Source: a bacterium
GTDB taxonomy: Bacteria > Electryoneota > RPQS01
DNA: 64,000 nt
Direction: 5' to 3'
Assembly: GCA_023382385.1 (NCBI GenBank)
Contig: JAHDVH010000002.1
Location: 820,219 to 884,218 of the forward strand
Below, piece after piece: positions 35,727 to 44,851 of this stretch. A model generated the notes under the pieces. It searched no databases. It was not told where the DNA came from and saw nothing but the letters and a program-made list of their open reading frames with translations. Position numbers and translations under genes: made by a program. Position 1 is the stretch's first letter. Each line of letters starts with the position of its first letter.

Positions 35727-37085
35727 ATGAAAAGATGGAGATCAGCTATGTGCAGGTGGTTGACACTCTGTACCATGATAGCATTTGTCGGTGTATTCGC
35801 GGGCTGCGACAAGGATGACGATGATGACGACAATAATCCGCAGCCGACACTATCGAAGACTGCCGATTATTCAGATGACGTTGCCAATGTGTGGATTCAA
35901 ACCTCACGATTGATGGTGAAGAATGCCAGCATGACACCGCCGGTCGCCGCTCGTGCCTACGGTTACCTCGGTCAAGTCATTTATGAATCTGTGGTCAACG
36001 GAATGCCGGAGCACATTTCGCTCTACGGCCAGATCAACGGAATGCCGCAGGTACCCGCCTCAAATCCCGCACTGGAATATCATTGGCCCTCTGTCGTGAA
36101 CAAGGGCTCTTATGACATCATCGAGTATCTTTTTTCAAGTGCAGCACCCGAAGTGCAGGCGCTTGCCACGTCGTTGTACACGGAACTTCACGACGCCTAC
36201 GCTTTGACCATTCCGGCGGACGTTCTCGAACGTTCTGAAACCTACGGACATCTGGTTGCCAACATCATCAAGATCTGTGCTGATCAAGATGGCTACGCGG
36301 CCAATCACAATTGCTCCTACACTGTGCCGACCGGCCCGGGATTGTGGGTTCCGACTCCTCCGGCCTTCGTGCAGAATCCGCTCGAACCCTGCTGGGGAAA
36401 TCAGCGTCCATTCGTTTTGGATGATGCCGGTGTGGATTGTTTCCCGTCTCCGCCGCCACCGTATTCGGAAGATCCGTCTTCTCAGTTCTACATCGAGATG
36501 ATGGAAGTGTATGACGTTGTACAGGCCGCCGATCCCGATCAGCTCGCGAGTGCCCGATTCTGGGCAGATGGCGGCGGTACTCCAACACCTCCGGGCCACT
36601 GGCTGAATATCGTAAACATCGTTCTGAACATGCAGAATGCCAATCTGGCGCAAGCTGCGGAGATATATTGCAAAGTTGGACTTGCCGTGAACGATGCGTT
36701 CATTTCCTGCTGGCGCAGCAAGTATGAATACAACTACCCTCGACCAATCTCCGTGATTCGCGACTTGGTGCCCGGTGCGGCAGGATGGTTGTCCCCGATT
36801 GTGACACCGCCTTTCCCCGAGTGTACCAGTGGCCACTCGACACAGAGCGGTGCGGTTTATGTTGTGCTCGAGGATTTCTTCGGTAATGTGACATTTACCG
36901 ACACAACCGCCAGTGCGACCTACCCGCCGCGCACGTTCAACAGCTTTGAAGACGCAGCTTGGGATGCCGCCTACTCCCGACTCTATGGCGGAATCCACTT
37001 CCGGACGGCTTGCGAAGTTGGCGTGACACAAGGAGAGTGCATCGGGCAGGCTGTGCTTGCTCTGCGATTCCGAGCCAACTCGTAA
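35727..37085 (+). CDS. Vanadium-haloperoxidase-like PAP2 surface lipoprotein, copy 2
   Basis: A 452-aa tandem paralogue of the preceding gene. Lipobox F-A-G-C is followed by DKDDDDDDNN. Active-site equivalents: P-R-P-I-S-V-I, C-T-S-G-H-S-T and S-R-L-Y-G-G-I-H-F. Both copies share A-R-A-Y-G-Y-L-G, E-Y-H-W-P and the end R-F-R-A-N-S (copy 1: T-F-R-A-N-S). GGGGAGA precedes ATG 35727. The 66-nt gap and same direction imply one operon; a terminator follows. Confidence 0.85.
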   Translation: MKRWRSAMCRWLTLCTMIAFVGVFAGCDKDDDDDDNNPQPTLSKTADYSDDVANVWIQTSRLMVKNASMTPPVAARAYGYLGQVIYESVVNGMPEHISLYGQINGMPQVPASNPALEYHWPSVVNKGSYDIIEYLFSSAAPEVQALATSLYTELHDAYALTIPADVLERSETYGHLVANIIKICADQDGYAANHNCSYTVPTGPGLWVPTPPAFVQNPLEPCWGNQRPFVLDDAGVDCFPSPPPPYSEDPSSQFYIEMMEVYDVVQAADPDQLASARFWADGGGTPTPPGHWLNIVNIVLNMQNANLAQAAEIYCKVGLAVNDAFISCWRSKYEYNYPRPISVIRDLVPGAAGWLSPIVTPPFPECTSGHSTQSGAVYVVLEDFFGNVTFTDTTASATYPPRTFNSFEDAAWDAAYSRLYGGIHFRTACEVGVTQGECIGQAVLALRFRANS

Positions 37086-37107
37086 ACTGGAATGATAGTT
37101 GTTTGTT

Positions 37108-37134
37108 AGGGCCGCCGAGTGCGGCCCTTTTCTT
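37108..37134 (+). terminator. Terminator after haloperoxidase pair
   Basis: An 8-bp GC-rich stem (37108-37115 with 37121-37128) with loop CGAGT, followed by TTTTCTT. Confidence 0.85.
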
Positions 37135-37437
37135 ATGTAACCTCCTCCCATAACTTCCCTTCGGTAAAATCTTTATTCATCTCAAGAAAACGTTGGTCAG
37201 TGTATCAAAGTGTATGGTTCACAGACAATCTTGGTGTTAGTTATTTGCATATTATATAATAATTAACAGGGCATTTTGCGCAAGTGAAACCATTTGAGCT
37301 GAACTATGTTCAGTCGCAGCCGAGAATTGCGCACAAAAGCCACATGTAAATCCGTCTTAATTCATCATTGACTATTTATACTGATTGAGGTAACTTACAT
37401 TAATCGGTTCGATAAGCTGAAAGCAAGGAGCATCAGA
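37135..37437 (+). promoter_or_regulatory. AT-rich leader/promoter region of the 2431-aa protein gene
   Basis: A long AT-rich region with no gene. TTGGTG (37231-37236), an 18-bp spacer and TATAAT (37255-37260) form a plausible promoter. A TTGACT at 37368-37373 closer to the gene lacks a good -10. AAGGAG (37425-37430) is a strong ribosome site for ATG 37438. An untranslated leader near 170 nt would leave room for regulation. Confidence 0.5.
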
Positions 37438-40400
37438 ATGAATCACCGGAACACCATTTGGAAGGGGCTGTTAGCCTGTGCAGTGCTAATGGCGATGGTC
37501 ACGACCGCCTTCGCAGTGACGGAAGCGGATGTCGTGCGCTTGAAGAACAAGTTAACCAGCGGGGAAACGCTGACTAAAGCAGAGTCCCTGCTTGCGCTTG
37601 AAGCAGAAGAAGTTTTTGGAAGCAAGATACTGGGCGACTCTCCGTTTCAGTCGCCGCGCCAGCCACGCCAGCCGCTTGATGACTATGTCTTTGAGACGGT
37701 GGCGTACGAGTGGATTGACATCACAGGCAACGGAACGCCTGCGGGGATAACAGGTGATGACCAAAACGTCGGGCCGTTTAACCTTGGTTTCACATTCTCA
37801 TTCTACGAACAATCGTATACGTCAGTCAGAATGTGCTCGAACGGTTGGGCATCATTTACGAGCACCACCGCGGAGTACTTTAACGGATCAATACCGTCAA
37901 CGGCAACTCCCAATGGTGCGCTGTATCCGTTCTGGGACGACCTGTATCCACCTTCGGGCGGAACATTCTTCTATTATGCGGATGCGGCAAATCAGCGTTT
38001 CATCATGAGCTGGATTAACGTGCCGCATATCGGTTCGACAACGGAGCTTTACTCGTTTCAGATTGTTTTGTACGCCAACGGTAACATCCGGTATAACTAT
38101 CAGACCGTCTTTGTCGGCGGCACGTACGGGAACACGACATGTACGGTAGGCATTGAAAACGCCGCCGGTACGGACGCATTGCAGGTTTGTTACGACGGCA
38201 ATGGCACGCTGCCGACCAGTCAGACCTCTTTCTTGATTTCTCAGCCTGATGGCGTGCCGAACCCGCCGACCAACGTCACGGCGACACCGAGTGGCAACAC
38301 GGTCGTCTTCACGTGGGTGGACCCCACGCACGACACCAACGGCAATCCGTTGACTCCGAGCGGCATTCAGATTTGGATGGGTCCGGTAGGAACGGGCACC
38401 TTGCTGGCAACTGTGGCCCCCGGTGTTCAGACCTACACAGCCACGAACTTGCAGGCCGGTAACTACACATTCAATTTGCGCGCAGCCGCCGGTCAATATT
38501 TTAGCGGTGCGGTAACAGTGAACGCAGTTGTGGGCAACCCGTCCTATTTTTCCGACTTTGAAGCAGATAACGGCGAACTGGTTTCCAGCGGAGGTTGGGA
38601 ATGGGGCGCGCCTTCCGGAGTTGGTCCGGCCGGAGCCTACAGCGGTCAAAACTGCTGGGGAACCATTATCGCCGGAAACTATGCCAACTCTGCTTGCTAC
38701 TATCTCGATATCGATCAGGAATTGACCGTCTCATCGGATGCGGCGACTCTTGAGTTTCGCATGTGGCTGAATGCCGAGACGAGTTGGGACGGTATCAACA
38801 TCAAGGTCAGCACGGATGGTGGTCAGAACTGGGTGATTGTTCAGGATGTTGCTCCCGTATACAGTCAGGCTACAACGGTGGGTAATGCGAACTGCCATGC
38901 TCAGGAGCCCGGCTGGTCAGGCAATCAGTCGGCTGCCGGATGGCGTCTGATGGTTGTGCAATTAGGTCAATTCGCGGGCACCACGCCGATTATTCGTTTC
39001 AGCTTTGGTTCAGACGCATCCGTGCAGTATCCTGGTGTATACATCGACGATGTCATTCTCTGGGGATTCGGCGAACCTGAGTTTGCCACAGTGTCCGGAA
39101 CGGTATCGCTCGATGGCGGCGCGGGAACGATAACGTCTGTGACTGTGTCTGCCAATGGAATTGGCAACCCGACGACCAATCCTGCCGCCAATGGCAGCTA
39201 TACGTTGACAAACGTCTTGACGGGTAATCGCCGCATTTCTGGCGCGCTGGCCGGTTATAACACCGCTCGTCAGGATATCGTGCTCACAGCAGGCGGCGCC
39301 ACGAACGTCAATTTAACACTCGTTCGTTTGAACCCGCCTGTCCCGACGAATCTTGTCGGTTCGGCCAATAATCAGACTGGTGTAGTGACTCTCGATTGGG
39401 ATAATTCCACAGATCCGTTGGTGGATGACTATCCAGTCTATCGTCGTTTGCAAGGTGATCAGGACTGGGTGCTGCAAGGTACGCCGACAACATCGTCTTT
39501 TGAACAGACGCTGCCTGGTCCCGGTATCTATCAGTTTGCGGTGGCGGCACGCGATATCCACGTCTCCACTCCGGTGGTGTCCGATCTTTCTCCGTCCATC
39601 AACGTGCTTTACGGCAATTTGCCTGTCACATCGATTGGGTGGAGCGGCAACTATGACGACCGGATTCGCTTGAATTGGCTGGAGCCGGGCATCGCGGAAG
39701 GTCAGGAAATTTTCTACGACGATGGAACATCGGAAACGTGGTTCCGCGTCGCGACCCCGAACGGCCCGAATGACTACTTCTGCGTGCGCATGACACCGCC
39801 TGCCGATGCGACGTATCCGCTGATGCTCTATGCAGCGAATATCTACATGGAACGGGAAGATCCAATTCCCTTGGTGGCTCTCTGTCGTCCCAATGCATCC
39901 AATACCGGTGCAGACTTGAACAACCCGCTCTTCTCTTGGACAAACATCGGCGCGGATGCAACACCGGGTTGGCTGTTCGCCGAAACCGATGGCTCCGTGT
40001 TCCTCTCTGCGCCGGGTGATTTCTACATTGTCATTCAGTTCCCGCCGGGAGGCACCGGACCGGGTTGCGGATCAGATAATAGCGCACCGGATCTCCGCTC
40101 TTACTGGTCAAACACCTATCCGACGTGGAACCTGTGGACATCCAACGACTGGATGATGCGCGCGTGGGTTGGTGGTCCGCCGCCGCAAGGCCTTGCTGGT
40201 GGCGATGGCGGCATCGAACTTGTACAGATTGACGGTCGTGGCGGCTACGCCGAAGACCGCATTCCATCGAGAATGACGGCCACTTTGCCGCCGCTCGATG
40301 AATCGCGTGCCACAAAGGTTGAATACGTCGCACGTGCGGCATATGATAGTCAGTCCGGTTTCGAGAATCCGCTGGATCAGTGGTTTGCACCTTACAGCCG

Positions 40401-43400
40401 CGCTCCGCAAGTGTTGTTGCGCGTGGATCGTCGTGGCGGCAATGCGCTTGATGAGCTATTGAGCTATAACATCTACCGCAATGCTGTTCAAGTAGGCAAC
40501 GTACTGGCTCCCACGACCACCTACATGGATATCGGCGTGGTTGAGAATACGCCGTATCAGTATTATGTCACGGCAGTTTATGATAACGGCGAATCCGGTC
40601 CATCTCCGACCGTAACCGCGATGTGTAACATGCCGCCCGCAGCACCCACGAACTTGACAGCCGAACCGCAAGGCTCCACGCAAATGGTGCTGTCATGGGT
40701 GGCTCCGACCACGAACGGCGATGCGACACCGTTGGTCGACCTCGCGGGATATAACGTCTATCGTTCCGGTGTGTTGGCCGGTTCGACTGCAGCGGGAGTC
40801 ACAACCTTCACAGACACTCCGCCCAATCCGCAGTTCTTCTATACATGGACAGTCAAAGCTATCGACGAAGTGCCGAATGAGTCGGCTCCGTCCAACGGCG
40901 CAACCGCCGCTGTGCTTAGTCCGTGGGAAATCGTGGACTACGAGTGGATCGACATCGTCGGTGTCGGCACAGTCATTGTCAACGGCGACGATATTAACTC
41001 CGGCATGATGCCGCTGCCGTGGAACTTTGAATTCTACGGAACCAACTACACGCAATTCAGCGTTTGCTCAAACGGATTCCTATCCTTCACAGGCACGTCT
41101 GCCAGCTTGGGCAACGGTGCGATACCGAGCACTGCTGAACCGAACGGGGCAATCTATCCGTTCTGGGACGACTTGAATCCCGGCGCGGGCGGTGACGTCT
41201 ACATGTACAACGACGTCAACAACGAGCGCATGATTATCGCGTGGGTTGATGTTCCGCACTATGGAAACAACAATCTTTACACGTTCCAGGTGATTCTGGA
41301 GCCACCGACGTCCATTACGCTGCAGTACATGTCCATGTCGGATATCAGCAGTGGAACAGTTGGTGTTGAGAATGCCGCCGGCACCGAAGCGATCATGCTC
41401 TTCAACAACGGCACGAGTCCGTTTGGCTGGTCGCCGACGAACCAGTCTGCTGTGGCGTTCTGGGCACCCGAACCGACGTACGGTCCGATTTCCGGTACAG
41501 TAACGTTGGATGGCGGCACAGGAAACGTAACGCAGGTGCTCGTTCGTGCCAGCGGTCGCGGGACGCCGACAACGAATCCCAACGCGCAAGGTCAGTATAC
41601 CTTGGCACAAGTGGCAACTGGTAATCGCACCGTGACAGGTTCGCTCACCGGTTACAACACGACGACTGTTGCAGTTCCGAATCACACGGAAGGCGGCACC
41701 ACGGGCGTGAACATCACGTTGCGCCGTGCGAATCCGCCCGTCCCAACTGGTCTTGTCGGCTCGGTGAACAGTGCAACGGGTGTTGTGAATCTGGATTGGG
41801 ATAACTCGACCGATCCGTTGGTGGATGACTATCCGGTCTACCGCCGTCTGCAAGGTGAGCAAAACTGGGTTCTGCAAGGCACCCCGACGCAGTCACAGTT
41901 CACGCAAACCTTGACGGCCAGCGGAATCTATCAATACGCCGTCGCTGCTCGCGATAACAACGCATCAACGCCGGTCGTTTCGGACTTGACAAATCCTGTA
42001 ACGTTGCTCTACGGCGAACTTCCACCGACGGGCTTGGCCGCGAACGGAAACTACGACGACCGCATAGTGCTCTCGTGGTTCGCCCCCGGCACACCGCCTG
42101 AATTTGAATTGTCTTACGACGACGGTACGAACGAAGTGCAGGGTATCGCATGGTGGGGCGGCAGCCCGACCTTCGGTTGGATGGCTACGAAGTTCCAGGC
42201 TACTGCCGGTAACGTCACTGTCACACGCATCAAGCCGTTCTGGAGTGCCGATGCGCAAGTTCCGCAGAATGTGCCGGTGGAAGTCGCGGTGTTTGCAGAC
42301 AATGCCGGAGTTCCCACTTTTACTCCTCTGGGAGTAACGAACTTCCTGAAGAATGGAGTTGGCGCTTTCCAGGATGTTGAACTCACGACTCCGGTGACTA
42401 TACCGAGTCCTGTTTTCTGGGTTGGCGTTCGCCAGATTGGCGCCAACGCTTTGGGCTTGGGCGGCGATAACGACACTCCGTTTATCAACAACACCTTTAA
42501 GTACAGCTTCGATGGCACGGCCTGGACGGCGTTTGAACCCGGCCTGCTGACGATTCCCATGCTGCGCTGCTATGCGATTGGTCAGTTCGGCGGTTTGATG
42601 GAACTTTCGCCCGCACCGATAAGTGTGTCTGCAGAAGACCTTGCGGTTCGTACGGAAGTTGTAAAGTCAAACCAGAACGTCACAGTGACGACGCACGTAG
42701 ATGAAATGAGCATGACCACGTCCTGCGAAGTGACTCCGCTTGCGGAATTGCAGGCTCGCGGTGCCCGCGCGGTCATGCCGCACTTCCCGACGATTGCTCC
42801 GCGCATCTCGGATGAACGAGGTGGCCGCACGCCTCGCAGTCTGGATGATGTAACGAACTATCGCGTCTATCGCGGTGGCACGCAGATCGCTCAGGTTCCG
42901 GCCACTGTGTTGACCTACACCGACTTGAACCGCATCGAGAACACGCCGTATCAGTATTATGTCACGGCGCTGTATGATAACGGTCAGGAATCCGGTCCGA
43001 CGCTGACGGTCACGGCGATGTGCAACATGGCGCCGAACGCTCCGTCCGGTCTGGTTGCCAATCCGCTTGGCACTACGCAAATGGCACTGGCATGGGTTGC
43101 GCCCAACACGAACGCCGACGGAACGCCTTTGGTTGACCTTGCAGGCTTCCGCATCTACCGTGATGGCAATCAAGTGGGTACGACCGCTCCCGGCGTGACA
43201 ACCTACATTGACTCGCCGCCGGACAATCAGACCTTCTACACATGGACCATCAGAGCCATTGACGAAGTCCCGAACGTCTCTAACCCGTCCAACTCGGCCA
43301 TCGGTGCGATTGTCAGCCCGTGGGAAGTCGCGGACTACGAATGGATTGACATCACCGGCAACGGTACACCTGCCGGAATCACCGGCGACGATCAGACGGT

Positions 43401-44733
43401 CGGGCCGTTCCCGCTCGGTTTCAACTTCGAGTACTTCGGTCAGACCTACAGCAGCATCAGAATGTGTTCGAACGGTTTTGCCTCCTTTACCAGCACGGCA
43501 GCGACTTTCACGAATGCCACAATTCCGACCGCTGCTGAGCCTAACACCGTGTTGTGCCCGTTCTGGGATGACTTGTATCCACCCACAGGCGGCGGTCAAT
43601 ACCTCTACTACTCGGATGCCGCGAACGGTCGCTTCATCATGAGCTGGATTAACGTACCGCACATTTCGAGTTCGACTGCGCGCTACACCTTCCAGATAGT
43701 ACTTGAGGCGGGCGGCGGAATCTACTTCAACTATCAATTGGTCGCCAGCGATGCTCCGGGCGTCACGAGTATGACGATTGGTGTCGAGAATGAAACAGGA
43801 ACCGACGGTATTCTGTTGAACTTCAACGGTGCCGGTCCGTTCACGCCGGCCAACCTGACGTCCGTGTCCTTCTGGGCAGGTCCGTCAGGAGAAATCAATG
43901 GTATCGTCCGCGAGTTTGGTTCCAACGCTCCTATTGCCAACTGTGAAGTCTGGATCGAAGAGATTTCCGAGTTCACGTTGACCGATGCACAAGGTAACTT
44001 TGTCATCTCGGTCGACCCGGGCACCTACACCGTCCGCGCTCACAAACTGGGTTACTGCGATCAGGTTGCTCAGAACGTCGTCGTTGAAGACGGTGGCGCA
44101 ACAACGCGTACCTTCAGCATGCGTCAACCTAACGCAACGTTTAACGTAAGCTCGCTGAACATTTTCGCGACCTTCGGTCAGAACGGCGTGTCCGGAATGG
44201 AAATTACGAACCCGACGCAGGGTGCCATGACTTGTGATGTCACCTATTCTATTACAAGTGATGAGAATTGGCTGGTCGCAACACCTGCACAAGGCACCAT
44301 CGCTGTCAATGGCACGCAATTCATTACCGTCACGGCCAACGTGGCCGCCTTCCCGGTTGGGGAGTATACGGCGAATTTGACGATTGATCACAACGACACC
44401 GGAAGCCCGTATGAAGTTCCGGTGACAGTGGTCGTCTCGCTGACTGCAAACGAGACGTCTGTGCTGCCGACCGAGTTTGCGTTGAACGCGAACTATCCGA
44501 ATCCCTTCAATCCGTCCACGTCGTTGAATTTCGATGTGCCGAATGAAGCTCACGTTCAATTGATTGTTTACAATGTGCGCGGTCAGGAAGTCGCTCGTCC
44601 GCTCGACGCGACGGTTCAGGCCGGCCGCCACACGGTTACCTTCAATGCTGACAACCTGCCGACGGGTATGTATCTTGTGAAGATGACTGCGCCGAATTTT
44701 GATGCGGTGCAGAAGATTGTCCTGCTGAAGTAA
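37438..44733 (+). CDS. Giant secreted multidomain protein with T9SS sorting domain
   Basis: A 2431-aa exported protein. Signal peptide 1-27 (ends TTAFA). A beta module beginning D/Y-E-W-I-D-I occurs three times (~91, ~1168, ~1967); each has C-S-N-G-F/W-x-S-F and P-F-W-D-D-L. Between them are FnIII domains, a MAM/jelly-roll-like domain (~372-545) and two carboxypeptidase-regulatory-like domains (~550, ~1350). A further regulatory-like domain (~2155-2235) and an Ig-like domain precede the T9SS domain (~2342-2431; N-Y-P-N-P-F-N-P-S-T, ending K-I-V-L-L-K). Residues ~550-1350 and ~1350-2150 are tandem copies. A large surface or released adhesin or matrix protein is inferred; no protease motif was found. 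Confidence 0.85.
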   Translation: MNHRNTIWKGLLACAVLMAMVTTAFAVTEADVVRLKNKLTSGETLTKAESLLALEAEEVFGSKILGDSPFQSPRQPRQPLDDYVFETVAYEWIDITGNGTPAGITGDDQNVGPFNLGFTFSFYEQSYTSVRMCSNGWASFTSTTAEYFNGSIPSTATPNGALYPFWDDLYPPSGGTFFYYADAANQRFIMSWINVPHIGSTTELYSFQIVLYANGNIRYNYQTVFVGGTYGNTTCTVGIENAAGTDALQVCYDGNGTLPTSQTSFLISQPDGVPNPPTNVTATPSGNTVVFTWVDPTHDTNGNPLTPSGIQIWMGPVGTGTLLATVAPGVQTYTATNLQAGNYTFNLRAAAGQYFSGAVTVNAVVGNPSYFSDFEADNGELVSSGGWEWGAPSGVGPAGAYSGQNCWGTIIAGNYANSACYYLDIDQELTVSSDAATLEFRMWLNAETSWDGINIKVSTDGGQNWVIVQDVAPVYSQATTVGNANCHAQEPGWSGNQSAAGWRLMVVQLGQFAGTTPIIRFSFGSDASVQYPGVYIDDVILWGFGEPEFATVSGTVSLDGGAGTITSVTVSANGIGNPTTNPAANGSYTLTNVLTGNRRISGALAGYNTARQDIVLTAGGATNVNLTLVRLNPPVPTNLVGSANNQTGVVTLDWDNSTDPLVDDYPVYRRLQGDQDWVLQGTPTTSSFEQTLPGPGIYQFAVAARDIHVSTPVVSDLSPSINVLYGNLPVTSIGWSGNYDDRIRLNWLEPGIAEGQEIFYDDGTSETWFRVATPNGPNDYFCVRMTPPADATYPLMLYAANIYMEREDPIPLVALCRPNASNTGADLNNPLFSWTNIGADATPGWLFAETDGSVFLSAPGDFYIVIQFPPGGTGPGCGSDNSAPDLRSYWSNTYPTWNLWTSNDWMMRAWVGGPPPQGLAGGDGGIELVQIDGRGGYAEDRIPSRMTATLPPLDESRATKVEYVARAAYDSQSGFENPLDQWFAPYSRAPQVLLRVDRRGGNALDELLSYNIYRNAVQVGNVLAPTTTYMDIGVVENTPYQYYVTAVYDNGESGPSPTVTAMCNMPPAAPTNLTAEPQGSTQMVLSWVAPTTNGDATPLVDLAGYNVYRSGVLAGSTAAGVTTFTDTPPNPQFFYTWTVKAIDEVPNESAPSNGATAAVLSPWEIVDYEWIDIVGVGTVIVNGDDINSGMMPLPWNFEFYGTNYTQFSVCSNGFLSFTGTSASLGNGAIPSTAEPNGAIYPFWDDLNPGAGGDVYMYNDVNNERMIIAWVDVPHYGNNNLYTFQVILEPPTSITLQYMSMSDISSGTVGVENAAGTEAIMLFNNGTSPFGWSPTNQSAVAFWAPEPTYGPISGTVTLDGGTGNVTQVLVRASGRGTPTTNPNAQGQYTLAQVATGNRTVTGSLTGYNTTTVAVPNHTEGGTTGVNITLRRANPPVPTGLVGSVNSATGVVNLDWDNSTDPLVDDYPVYRRLQGEQNWVLQGTPTQSQFTQTLTASGIYQYAVAARDNNASTPVVSDLTNPVTLLYGELPPTGLAANGNYDDRIVLSWFAPGTPPEFELSYDDGTNEVQGIAWWGGSPTFGWMATKFQATAGNVTVTRIKPFWSADAQVPQNVPVEVAVFADNAGVPTFTPLGVTNFLKNGVGAFQDVELTTPVTIPSPVFWVGVRQIGANALGLGGDNDTPFINNTFKYSFDGTAWTAFEPGLLTIPMLRCYAIGQFGGLMELSPAPISVSAEDLAVRTEVVKSNQNVTVTTHVDEMSMTTSCEVTPLAELQARGARAVMPHFPTIAPRISDERGGRTPRSLDDVTNYRVYRGGTQIAQVPATVLTYTDLNRIENTPYQYYVTALYDNGQESGPTLTVTAMCNMAPNAPSGLVANPLGTTQMALAWVAPNTNADGTPLVDLAGFRIYRDGNQVGTTAPGVTTYIDSPPDNQTFYTWTIRAIDEVPNVSNPSNSAIGAIVSPWEVADYEWIDITGNGTPAGITGDDQTVGPFPLGFNFEYFGQTYSSIRMCSNGFASFTSTAATFTNATIPTAAEPNTVLCPFWDDLYPPTGGGQYLYYSDAANGRFIMSWINVPHISSSTARYTFQIVLEAGGGIYFNYQLVASDAPGVTSMTIGVENETGTDGILLNFNGAGPFTPANLTSVSFWAGPSGEINGIVREFGSNAPIANCEVWIEEISEFTLTDAQGNFVISVDPGTYTVRAHKLGYCDQVAQNVVVEDGGATTRTFSMRQPNATFNVSSLNIFATFGQNGVSGMEITNPTQGAMTCDVTYSITSDENWLVATPAQGTIAVNGTQFITVTANVAAFPVGEYTANLTIDHNDTGSPYEVPVTVVVSLTANETSVLPTEFALNANYPNPFNPSTSLNFDVPNEAHVQLIVYNVRGQEVARPLDATVQAGRHTVTFNADNLPTGMYLVKMTAPNFDAVQKIVLLK
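39087..43870 (+). repeat. Internal 2.4-kb tandem duplication in the giant gene
   Basis: Matching landmarks recur at a constant offset of about 2.4 kb: the regulatory-like domain start at 39087 and 41488, the FnIII stretch encoding D-W-D-N-S-T-D-P-L-V-D-D-Y at 39402 and 41799, and the D-Y-E-W-I-D-I module at ~40935 and ~43331. The copies differ by many substitutions and local indels, so the duplication is not recent. Confidence 0.8.
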
Positions 44734-44756
44734 GCAGTTATAGAGCCTGCACGACG

Positions 44757-44790
44757 AAGCCCCCGCTCATCCGAGCGGGGGCTTTTCTTG
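44757..44790. terminator. Strong terminator after the giant gene
   Basis: A perfect 12-bp stem (44757-44768 with 44773-44784), ATCC loop, then TTCTTGTTC on the plus strand. It may serve the convergent RNase gene too. Confidence 0.88.
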
Positions 44791-44851
44791 TTCTACAAAA
44801 TCAAGTGAGTGGGGCAGGGCGAACAGTAGTCCCTCAATAACGATGCGTCTT

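Noticed and set aside
37897-44631. Several 100-350 codon minus-strand frames across the giant gene
   Set aside because: They are complementary to the repeat-rich coding sequence and show no family features.
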